Assembly: GCA_942486035.1 (NCBI GenBank)
Contig: CALNXK010000082.1
Span: 2,099,501-2,163,500, forward strand
From: Porites lobata
Lineage: Eukaryota > Cnidaria > Anthozoa > Scleractinia > Poritidae
DNA: 64,000 nt
Direction: 5' to 3'
The notes beneath the pieces are model-generated. The model worked only from the letters and a program-made list of their open reading frames with translations, was not told the origin of the DNA and searched no databases. Every line of letters begins with the position of its first letter. The first letter of the stretch is position 1. Of the stretch, positions 22,801 to 34,800 are shown piece after piece. The translations under genes were made by a program, and so were the position numbers.

Positions 22801-25800
22801 TAACTTTTGTCCACATTAACTATCTCAGAAATCGTGGCGTGTAATGTTTCCACCCATTCCCTCCATTTTGATTCCAGCCGCCCTTGAACTTTTGTTTTTA
22901 CTCAATGCTCCTGACCAATATTAATGGGTACTTTTTTCTTCAGGTTAAAATTCAAGTCATACAAGCACTTAGCCGAAGAAGCTGTTGTATACGACCCACA
23001 GGAAGAAAGGTACAAAGTATACTGTTAAAACAAAAGGTTTCATTGCAGAAGCAATCTGCAATTCACGGAAAGTGTTATTGAATTTAACCTACCCTGTTTG
23101 AATATTTCATAAATGAAAATTCAGGATACATCAATGTGGAAAATTATCAAGCGCCAATTCAAGCGCCTGGCTTTTCCAGAAATATAATGATCGTGATATT
23201 GCGGAATGAGTGCAATACTTCGTTTTTCGTTACACGTCTGTTTTTTGTCACAAGTTGCTGCTAATGTTTCTTTTAAAAAGTGAAACAAGTCCAGACGCAA
23301 CGTAATTATTTATAGTGGATTCATCTTCCCATGTGCTTTCAACTAAATTTCCAGGAAAATACTCTTTTAGCCCTGTTAATTCCTGTTTATCTTGTATGTT
23401 CAACAGACAGCCATCCTGTCTCTGTCCATCAGACGATGAAAGCATCAAACTAGTCCAAGATCTCCATTCAAAAGCCTTCCCTTGCTTTTCATCGGCAAGG
23501 TAAGCATGTGGAATCTGGATGTCTGTTTTGTGCCGAAAAAGTCAGAGAACAAAGCTCATATAATTGTATCGTTACGTTTTTTCCAGGTTCGTTCATGTTG
23601 GTTTAGACTTGGCGCCGGAATTTGGTAAAGGGAAGTCACATTCTGTAACAGAGGTACTTTAGCTGAGTTTTGGTTTTTGGTTTCTTTGAATGTGAGTCAT
23701 TACGGAGTTTAAGAGCCATTTTCTGAGAAAATCGAGAATCGCAAGACACTCGTCAAAAAATCGAATTTTTTTTTATTTTGCCAAAACATCCCTTTTAGTG
23801 ACCTTATTTAAGGAAAAATAGTTTTGGGTCCAAACGATTCATTTTAAAGGAGAAATTAAAAAAAAGTTTGAAAAATCGATTTTATTCCTGTTTTTCGAAC
23901 AAAACAAGGCAGGATGCAATGGCAACTTCGAGAGAAGGGTGAACGCGTAAGAAACATTCCCTGACACTGAAACTTCACCGAATTATTATTTTGTTCTTAC
24001 TCTTGAAAACCTTAAAAGAAAATTTGAAAAACAATGTCTTATATTTTTATAATCGACAAGTCTAAAGAGGTCATATTTGTGACGTTAGACATGCTAGAAA
24101 ACGAAGGCCAACTTTGACTATTAAAAAAGGCCTCTGGTATATGCCGCTTGATCATAAAATCAATATAAAATGGAACCTTGGCTTTTGTACTAACTTACTG
24201 GAAAGTTTTAGCTCTGGAAATCAAATACCATCCTGACACCAAAGCAAGCGGTGAGAGCAATTGAATTGGGAAATTTATGCAAATTAGACGGCTTGCGGAC
24301 GGTTGTCAAACTAAAAAGAAAGGTTTTACATGAAAGGATTACTCACCATTGCTTGTAACACGTTTTTACGGCAGGGAAAGTTATTTCCAACTTCTGTTGC
24401 GTCGGTTTGAGTCACAAAATCCATAATTTTAAGCCAAAAGGTCCAAAAGACAAACGTACATTTGCTCAGCGACTGCGCCAGAATCCGGCCGTGAATCGAA
24501 ATAGAGTCACAACACGTCACTGCGGTCCTTTGGAAGCAAGAGTTGCAAGAGTTTTTACTTCAGTCAGGAGGCCAAAAGATTGAAAATTCATCGCAAACTA
24601 ATGACGTCGATTTTGAAAACCTTTCATCACTTCAATCGTTCGTCGGCTGATAATAAACATCGCACAAGATCGTATGACCTTTGGCGTGTGACCGGAAATC
24701 GGTCACACGCTTAAGTCACGTTAGCATACTGTCACGAATTTTAATACGATTTTTCACGTTTGCTTTCGACAAAAAATAGACTCATCGAAATAAAATCAGG
24801 CCTGCTTTATTTGTTTGTTTGTTTTTTAATTTCTTTTATAGACTGCAGAACTTGTTCCCCATGCATCGCGCGTGTCTCGCACCCCCAGTCCGCTTCGCAG
24901 TGCTAGCATGAAAAGCGCAAAAAACTGAAATTGACTCCTGTTCTGCAGTTGATTTCTTTTATAGACACCTTCTAGGCATTGACAGGCTGTGAAAAAAGTG
25001 TATTTTTTTAATCATTATTTTTTGAAGCGCTACATCATTTTCCTATAAATTTCAAACGTGACTGCTAAAAGACTGTTTGGAACCCATGGATGGAGAAAAG
25101 CTGTGCCGGAGAGAAGGTCAACCTCCCAGCCGAGCCAACTTTTGCGAGCGTTTGTATGAGGAAAAAACTGACCACTTTGTCCGAGTCAACAGTGCTTGCG
25201 CATGCTGTCTTTGTCTAGCCTTGACCGTGTCGTCCCAGCTAGCTGGGCGAGCCAAAGTGAAGAAATATTAGCCGGGCTAGAAGGGTGAGACCACCACTAC
25301 CGGCTCAGTGGAGGGCTGACTTCCGGAAGCCCTCAACCCCGCCCACTACTGGTAGTAAGGCGTCTATCCAAACCAACCTTTTGTTTCTCATGTAAATGGT
25401 TTACCAAGTTTTGTAAGGAAATGGAGGAAAAGTTGGCTCACCCAGGGTAGCTTGGGAGGTGAATAAACACCAGATAACCCCAATAATAAGCACAAACTTT
25501 GATTGTCAGTTAGATGTCCACTATTTAAGTAAGCGACCTGGCATGTGATTGTCGCATCCATGCCCCCTTCCAGATCCCCTTTATTATCGGTAAACCTCTG
25601 ATAGGTCAAAGTAATACAGTCGTACCTCCAGTAAGCGACCACCAAAAATGCAAAGACTTAATGGTCTCTAACGGGAGGTGGCCGTTTAGAAGAATCTGAC
25701 CACATGGGGTCTATTCCGAGAAGAGGTCCGGGCACATTCTATTAAATGGCGGTGTAACAAATTCCTGGCAAAATATTATCTTTTACCTCTTTTGAAGAAT

Positions 25801-28800
25801 ACAGCTTTTAAATCATGCTCAATTTAAAGAGGGATTCAGGTGAGTGAGATATAGAATAGTCTAGAATCACAACAGAATCTTCACTTTGTTGGCTACATCT
25901 ACTAAGTAAGGATATGTGTAGTTCCACGATGTCACTAAAGGTCTTCATATTTTCCAAGGAACATAGTGCACACAGCAAAAATAGAGAGCAGAGAATGCGT
26001 CAACTGATCGCTTATGGAAAACAATTAACCGTGACGCCCAAAACGTGGTCGCAGTCACTTACAGAAGGTCGTTTACTGGAGGTTAATCCAAATATAAGGC
26101 TTTGAATGGGAAAATTTGGTCTTTTGGATTGGCGGTCGCACATGGAGGTTCGACTGTGTTAGGTCTATTAGAGTATGAGCCACCATCACCTCACTGTGAG
26201 TGACGAGAGCCAGGAACGTATAGTATACACTCCCTTAGGATGCACAGAATCGTTGTTTTGAGGTCCTGTTTAGCGAAATGGATCATTCAAGGGAGGTGCT
26301 GAAGTCCCATAGTGAAATTTATAAGGTTTATGGGTTTTTAGTGCAAGGCGAAACACAATACTTAGGGCCCTGTTGTTCAAACGTTGAACAACAGGAAATC
26401 ACTATCAAGCGAATAAGATGAAGCAATTGCGTTACTTATTGGATATAGATTTATCCAGGGGAAAACGTTAGTTCCGGGGGCGTTAGTCAACTTTTCGAAC
26501 ATACAGCCCCTAAGTCAGTCTCCTCTCGCTGTATGACATTTGCAGACTGCAGACTGCACACTGCAGACCGCAGACTGCAGACTGCAGACTGCAGACTGCA
26601 GACTGCAGACTGCAGACTGCAGACTGCAGACTGCAGACTGCAGACCGCAGACCGCAGACCGCAGACTGCAGACTGCAGACCGCACACTGCATGAGGCAGC
26701 AAGACTGTTAATGAAACCAAAAATATTGTAATAAAGGTGGCGTCATCATCAACATTACCTTGTTCCGAGAAGTAAAGCCTAGAAGCAAAGTTTATATTTT
26801 TTATGTAAATTACACAGATGTCATTCCTAAAGGAGCTGTTGGCTGTTCTTTTTCTTTGAATTAAAGCAGAATAATGTCTGCCGATGTCACAAACTTGCTC
26901 ATGATTCCATAGCAACCGTCTAGCAATTTAGCCTACACCACAGACGAAATTAAACTACGGTTATATAAGTCTGTCTGAGAAACAGCGCCGGAATCCTTAT
27001 TCTACGGGGTCCTCACCTGTGTACTTGAACTTGAGTATGAGCAGTTATTTTCCTATTTAGAAATTCAAAATGCAGTTCTTGTAATTCGTCGAGTCCAGGT
27101 AGGATCTGTTCATTTTAGATTATTTAGCATATCCCTGAATACTGCTAAGATGAAATACGTCATTTAAAAGGTGTTAAAAGTCCTTGATCTATCCTAGTTG
27201 TTTTTGTCGACGTAACTGTAGTGAGCACGAAGACTACTATTTAGACAGGCATTAGTGGGCATTGCTACTTCTCATTATCAATTCACAATAATCAAAGAAG
27301 AATAAAGAATCAACGCAACTAGTGATATGCCGGGTGAGTTGAGAAAGGGTCGAAGAAGAATAGCCAGCAGCATCTTGGGAAAGAGTCCATTGTAACTTTG
27401 CGCAAAAATATCGACCAGGCTACTTTCTCACTTTCACACGAGGTTATATTTTTGATGACGTCACCTAGCTTTATTAGGAACATTTTTGGTGTCATTTAAT
27501 TTACAGTCTGCAATCTGTGATCTGCAGTCTGCAGCCTGCAGTCTGCGGTCTGCGGTCTGCGGTCTGCAGTCTGCGGTCTGCGGTCTGCAGTCTGCAATCT
27601 GCAAATGTCATACACCGCTCTCCTCCGAAGACTTACCCTGGGCGACCTGGATAGGGGAATATAGTACTCGACCTTCCTTGCATCATCGCGAGAGCCTATA
27701 GCCTTCACTTTCTTTTGGCTCGTCCTATAATCCTACCCAACGTTCGTGGGACAGGAAAGTCTGCGTGCGAGGCTTGGGAATCTAGGGAGACTATGGTAGC
27801 ATGGTGCAAATAGCCGGGATGAGCTACTTTGTCCACACGAACCAAGAGGATTGTGTCTGCTAGAAGAAATCAGATGTAGCTTTCTGTGATAAGTAATATT
27901 CCAACAGTATAGGATCATAGTTTGAAGCCATTTCACAATCACTAGTTTCCGCGCACCTCTACCGGCGAGTTGTGGACAAAAAGCAGCTGATAGCTGTATA
28001 CGAACCTTTTTTCCACAAAATGGTTTCTGTGTTTTCGTATTCGACAGTGTCATGTCTTGATTTTTTTTTAATCTTAATCGAGGTCTTTTTTATTATGTAC
28101 TGTCCATCTGACTGACTGTTTCTTTGTGTTTTTTTTTTTTCTGGTAATAACAGGTTTCATAATTTGGTCGCGGTTGCGGTTATAGGCTCCTGATCGTGAG
28201 CAAATAGCGAAAATCAAAGTAAACTATAGCGTTGAATCCGTTGGCCACGGAGAATTGGTATTATTCTGCAAGTTCTTTACTACAGCAAGAGAGTATACTC
28301 CCTTGACTATGGGACATTGGGCCGGGGGAACTTAGTATTTTGACCCGGCATAGGGGAGGAGGGGAGGGGGAGGGGGTACCCGTGCCAGATTCCAAGTCAC
28401 GGGGATGATCGAAGTATGTTTTTTTCTTGTTTTGAAAATATTTTGAACAAATTTTTTTTTAGCTGTGGCTTTACTTAAGTTTTCAAATATTCGTTCTTTT
28501 TTGGTCTTGATTTTCGCTTCCACGGGTCACTCACGACACTTGGAATCCGAGGTACCCGTCCTGTTTAGTACTTCGAAGGCAAAAAAGCTGTTTCAAAGCC
28601 TAGTAGGTAAATAAAAGAAAAAAAGATATGCATGGCTGTTTCTACTGCGATGAGGGGAGTTCTTGTCAAAAAATGTGAAAACTGTATTAAAATTGCTGAC
28701 AACAGCTACGAAAATTTCGTGACAGCATGCTGACGTGACTAAAGCGTGTGACCAATTTCCGGTCACCGGCCAAAGGTCATACGATCTTGTGCGATGTTGT

Positions 28801-31800
28801 TATCAGCCGACGAACGATTGAAGTGATGAAAGGTTTTCAAAATCGAAGTCATTAGTTTGCGATGAATTTTTATTCCTTTTGCCTCCTGACTGAAGTAAAA
28901 ACTCTTGTAACTCTTGCTTCGACGTGTTGGGACTTTCGATTCACGGCCGGATTCGGACGCAGTTGCTGAGCAAACGTACGTTTGTCTTTTGGCTAAAAAT
29001 TATTTATTTTGTGACTCAAAACGACGCAAAAGAAGTTGGAAATAACTTTCCTTGCCGTAAAAACGTGTTACAAGCAATGGTGAGTAATCCTTTCATGTAA
29101 AACCTTTCTTTTTAGTTTGACAACCGTCCGCAAGCCGTCTAATTTGCATAAATTTCCCAATTCAATTGCTCTCACCGCTTGCTTTGGTGTCAGGATGATA
29201 TTTGATTTCCAGAGCTAAAACTTTCCAGTAAGTTAGTACAAAAGCCAAGGTTCCATTTTATATTGATTTTATGATCAAGCGGCATATACCAGAGGCCTTT
29301 TTTAATAGTCAAAGTTGGCCTTCATTTTCTAGCACGTCTAACGTCACAAATATGACCTCTTTACACTTGTCGATTATAAAAATGTAAAGCATTGTTTATC
29401 AAATTTTCTTTTAGGATTTTCAAGAGTAAGAACAAAATAATAATTCGGTGAAGTTTCAATGTCAGGGAATGTTTCTTACGCGTTCACCCTTCTCTCGAAG
29501 TTGCCATTGCATCCTGCCGTGTTTTGTGCGAAAAACGAGCATAAAATCGATTTTTCAAACTTTTCCTAATTTCTCCTTTAAAATGAATCGTTTGAACCCA
29601 AAACTATTTTTCCTTAAATAAGGTCACTAAAAGGGATGTTTTGGCAAAATAAAAAAAAATTCGATTTTTTGACGAGTGTCGTGCGATTCTCGATTGTCTC
29701 AGATAATGGCTCTTAAGCAGCAAGGTTTTTGAGCGGTAAATGTTAACCGGAAGTGGCCTTTTTGCACTCTTGAGCCGTGATTTTGGACAAGTTTTTGGGC
29801 AAATCGTCTTCCATAAGAGTAAAGACACTTAGCAGTACAAATTTGGTAGCGGCAAGATATATTGAAAGCGAAAAACGCTCACTTGACGTGCGTGGTTTTA
29901 GAACGTCACTGCTTTAACACTCTATTGTTATGGATTGACAAACCCATTGTTATTTAGTGAGGGTATAAACCTTAAAACTGGAAACTTGCCTCAAGTTAAG
30001 GTCGTGCTGTTATCCACTCGCAGATGGCGGCAGATGTAGTGTACCTTTTTGTCAACGTCTTCCGCAAACTGTATCGAGTTTCGTTGACCTGCGACTCCGT
30101 TTTGCGAGGATGTAAAGATCAAGCTGCGCTTTAGGAATATTGGGAGTAAAATCCCAGGCCCCGTCCAAACGAATCCTTTTTGTCTTGAAACGGTCTTTTT
30201 TTGCACGTATCATTTTCGAATCCTGTCCACGCGTATCCCTTCCTGTTTAAAACTGGGCATTCTTATACGGATTGGCCTTGAATCGATCTATTCTTATCCC
30301 GCGTGACGTTAGATTCGGTAATGTCATCGCTTGCCGTTCCTGTGAGTCTCTTCGGACCTGTGTTGACGTAAGGTCAGTCGGCAAAAAAAAGGGAAAAAAA
30401 TCACTGAGTTTTGAAAAAAAAAAACGGGTACTTGTGGACGGGGCCTGAGATTCTAGGGTACCAAATTGAACGGTTTCCCGACGGACTAGCCTTCAAATAC
30501 AGCTGAAACGGGAACGTGCCCAGTGACGGGGAGTGATAGGAGGCGACCGAAGGACCAGTAAACAAGTGATTAGGTTTTGTACATCTTACATGACAACAAG
30601 GTAGCCGTGTAACGTTATGGGTTTTGCAACGTGCTCTAATCAGCGGCATTTGGCGGGAAGCAGTTTCAGACGTCATCTAACCTCCAAGGAACTATTCCTC
30701 TGCGGAAAATCCTCCCTCTGGGGGAAATTTCTGCCATATAACAATAATACTTTTATAACTGCTGCTGTTTCAGGAGAAAGGAACAGACGAGGTGTACATG
30801 AGCTATCTTAAATCCGTACACCAGTCTTGTTGTAGGCGTGGACGAACACTACAGTTCTGGGCCAATGCCCTTCACGAGGACCCTGAACAGTTGTGGAATC
30901 TCCCCCCTGGCGTCATAGCCATGGAATATGGACATACGGTACACTAGCCACGGTTAATTAAACTCGTATTCTGAGGTTGTAGTCGCGGGTGATTTTCAGC
31001 GATTTTTAACGGCATTTCCTACCATACTTTCAGGTTAGTCACGATTTCCTCAAGTTCTGCAAACCATTGGTCGATGCTGGGTAAGTATAATGCAAGTTTT
31101 ATTAATCTGGGTTTATCAAGAAAAATGTCGTGTAATACATGCCCAAAGATTCAAGCGACTTTTATAAGTTTAAGCCCTTTCCATGTGTTCCCCCTTACAG
31201 TACCAAGATAATTTAAACTATGAAGATGTGACCATCGCAGTTTTAATCGCGATTTAAGCAATTGTAAATTAAGCCCCCCAAAAATGGAGGGCTTCGAAAG
31301 AATTCGAATTCATGGCCTCTGCTTTAGCGCTTCAGTGTTCTACCAACTAAGCTATCAAGACCCATACATTGAGAGCAGGCTCAATTTATTGACATCATCT
31401 TAACCTTTGAAAGGAGTGAAACATGGAATAAAGGTAATGTAAACTTCAGGCTTAATTTGAAATTGATTTAATTACGATCACATCTGTGTTGGCCGTATCT
31501 TTATTTAGATTTATTTCAACTTTGTTTATGCGATTCAACTTTCATTTTTACGTCGAGAGTTCCATGGTAGCTTGTGAACAAGCCCTCTCATGAGTCGTCC
31601 CAAGAGAGCTTGCTGACACCCTCAATTTCAGTCCCAGTGTCGAGTGAATTTGTTCAGAGGCAATTCATACTTAAGGTCACTTGGCCTCACCAGCGGGGTG
31701 ATTCCTGCTTTTTATATGGTTCCTGATACAAATACAGTAGAACCCCGGTAACTCTACCTCTGAAGGGAAACGAAAAACAGTTCGCGTCAGCGGAGAGTTC

Positions 31801-34800
31801 GAGTTATTGGGGTAAATGTCAGTGAAATATTGATCAAGGGAAAGGAAATTTAGTTGTAGTTAGCGAGAAATTCGAGTTGTCCGAGTTCGAGTTTTCGAGG
31901 TTCCACTATATAACGAATGAATTTTATAAACCTTACTTACCTGTCCAATACTAAGAGAGGAACTTGATTTCATTTTCGATCTCCATGAGTCACCAATTTC
32001 TCACTGAATATTTCTTCATATCTTGCAGTGTCAGCTTCTTTGTTTGTCCCGGGACTGGTTCATGGAACAGGTAATATGAGAGCTTTATTTGGAATTAGAG
32101 CGCTAGGTAATGGCCTAGTTCACCAAAGAGCGACCGAACAGTTGTTTCTGGGTTGTCGTGGCTTTCAATCTCGTCAGTGGATTTAAGGAACATGGCCTGT
32201 TTGCTTCTCTTTGCAGTGCTTGTGGAAACTCAGTGGACAGTTTTACAGTGATACACAATGCGGTGCAAACGGCTGTTGCCTGCAATGCTCTTGGTGTCCT
32301 CATCTGTGATTGGTCTTTACCTGGTCACGTGAATCCTCTTAGCGTTAGTATCCCGGCATTGCTTGCGGGTGCCGGGCTAGCTTGGAAATCAAGTGCGGAG
32401 TTGGTGAGTCGTAATCTGATTTGCATTCTACTTTTTTTTTGTTTGTTAATTTTTTCTTTATTTTTTGCACAAGCACTACTACATCTATACCAATAAAATA
32501 CTACTACTACAAGTACACAAAATACACTTCCTACTATACATAAATAATGGCTGACACAAAGACTCTTTAGGTACAATTACTACTATAAAATAGGATACGA
32601 GTTTTTTTGCATTTTAATTCTCACTACCACGGCAGAATAGCTGAAACTTTTCCCATTTCATTTTTGGCTAGGGTCTGCAAGGTTGATTCGCTAAAAAGAT
32701 TTGTTGAATGTTAAGTCGCCCAGTGTAGTGCTAGGGATCTAGTAGGTCAAGTAGATCCTCGATATAACGAACCGCTATATAACGAGGTCCTCTATATAAC
32801 GAACGGCATTCTCAGCCCCAGTGAAAGTAAAATATATGGAAAGGAACCTCGATATAACGAAACCTCGATTTAGCGAACGTATTTGGCCAGTCCCTTGGCC
32901 CTTAAATCTAGGTTCCACTGTGGAATACGAGCCTTCTATGGACAACTCTTGCCTTGCAGACCCCTCGCTACTGAGGGGAACCGATTATACGGACAGCAGT
33001 TAATTCCACGACAAACTACAGACGTCTGACTGAAACTAACTTCCCTTAGGTCCCAACAGCACAATTTCATTTTTTTAACACTCGTTATGAGGGCCTTGCT
33101 AACAGAGGTGTTTTTCTGTCGCAGTTTTAAGCATGTACGAAGTCGCACCTCTGACATTCACGTAGCTGGCTTTTTTATTTCCAACCAGGCGAATGATAGT
33201 ACATGGCGCGAACGACTATGTAAATGTCAAAAACCATGCTAGCAGGGTAGTTATAACGAAAACCATTAGGAATGTTTCAATATTCAGCCGAACCAGTAAA
33301 TGCGAACTGCACCTCTAATTGAAGATCCCCATTATCTTACATGGTCTAGCTTGATGTTCTGTGTATATTCAGAGTCAAAATATAAAGTTTGAAGTAAATA
33401 ATTATATTGTTTTGTTTCAGTCAAAAGTGCGCTCCTCTCTTGCCGATGTTTTAAGTCGTCACGTGTTCATGGACGCATCCGGGTCATTTGGCCGTGCACT
33501 CATTGACCTGGGCTCGACTCACTCAGTGGTGCTTCAGGACGAAGCCGTGCAAGCAGGTGTCACCTCAGACAGCAGCAGGGTACACCCAGTCGCGCATGCT
33601 CCGGGAGGCACGCTGCTGTGGCACATTTTGGAGAGTAAAGGTTCATCTGAACTAGAAAATGTAACGTCTAGCAGTTTACAGGTACGTGGATTGGTGCAAT
33701 CAACGTTTGAAAAGAATAGACCAATGTACCATTTCCAGGTTCTAAAAACTCTCACATTCAAAACGAGGATAAGTGCAAGACCTTTCTCGTGAAAATGACT
33801 TTTATTTGCTTGAGAATGAAAAAATGATTTTCATATCAATACCTTCGCACTTAACCTCACTTTAAAATAAAGTCTTGGGGCATCTTAGAAATGGCATATT
33901 TCGATGATATGATGATTAAGATTCGAGGCTTCCGAAAGTAAAGCAAAAGAAATTTACTATTCATCTCTGTACTTGAAAGTGATTCCTTTGCCTTTTATTC
34001 CTTTAAGTCTAGGAGCCAAGTAAGAATTTTTTATGTATATCAAATATCGAAAGGGGCTAAAATTAATGGAATCCCTCAGGGGGAGGTCGGACATCTCATG
34101 ACGCCTACACAATGTAGCGTAAGCTTGCGGTGATTGGTGTTGGGTAAGAAAGTTGAGGATGTTTCCTGCAGCAGTGCATAGTCGTCATAAGGTATCCGAC
34201 CTCAGTAGTCGCGACTACTTTGAAATGCTAGCTATTTGAAGTGGGTTATTTCTAAAGAGTGGATTGGGATACTTAGGGAGAGGTTAGATCCTAAAGGAAA
34301 TATGGTTTGTAGTGATTTTCGAACTTTCGCGTGCTCCTTGTAATTTAACTTGCACACCTAATGTGAAAGAAATTACGCGAAATTTAATCAGTTGACGTGT
34401 AGCTTTGGTTTTAGAAGCGGAAATTAAAATCTGGAGGTTTTCTTATTCACCTGTTTTCTGTAAGAGTTTTTAAAAGTTACCGAAAAAAATGATATGGGGT
34501 TGTTCTTTGAAGTACGCTCTGACCATGAATGCCAAATAATCTGGTGAACAACACCACCGTAACCGCAGTAGGGATGGGAACTGGAAAAGTGCACGGAAAA
34601 ATGTCCAGTAATGCTAACGACAAATAGTCTCCCACGAAACTGTTCTTTGCCTCGTCACTAGACTGCTCGCAGTCCACCTTTTCTCTTAAAATCCGTCTAG
34701 TTCTTATCTCAGTCAGCGCGATTACAAACCACGACGTTACAGTAAGGGATTGGGATTCCTAACTAGGATCATGATCGGACTAAGATTTGACAATATAGAA

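Larger units (their letters stand above)
23713..29712. mobile_element. 6-kb TTAA-flanked element with about 1.1-kb inverted arms
   Basis: The left terminus GAGCCATTTTCTGAGAAAAT and the right terminus (reverse complement GAGCCATTATCTGAGACAAT) are flanked by TTAA at 23709-23712 and 29713-29716. Inverted homology continues for about 1.1 kb (about 23713-24800 against 28620-29712) with point differences and small gaps. TTAA duplication is typical of piggyBac and Kolobok transposons. No transposase was recognised, so this copy appears non-autonomous or gutted. The interior (24800-28620) carries a pogo-like MITE and a foldback structure. It lies in intron 16 of the ankyrin-GH20 gene and accounts for most of that 7.1-kb intron. 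Confidence 0.75.

Noticed and set aside
26487..26915. 142-codon minus-strand frame with Cys-rich LQSAVCS repeats
   Set aside because: Direct translation of the CTGCAGA heptanucleotide array; no splice context, and mirror frames are open on both strands.
31281..31380. tRNA gene candidate on the minus strand
   Set aside because: A and B box similarity only; arms do not fold into a cloverleaf and the block is shared with a second dispersed copy, so it is a SINE head.
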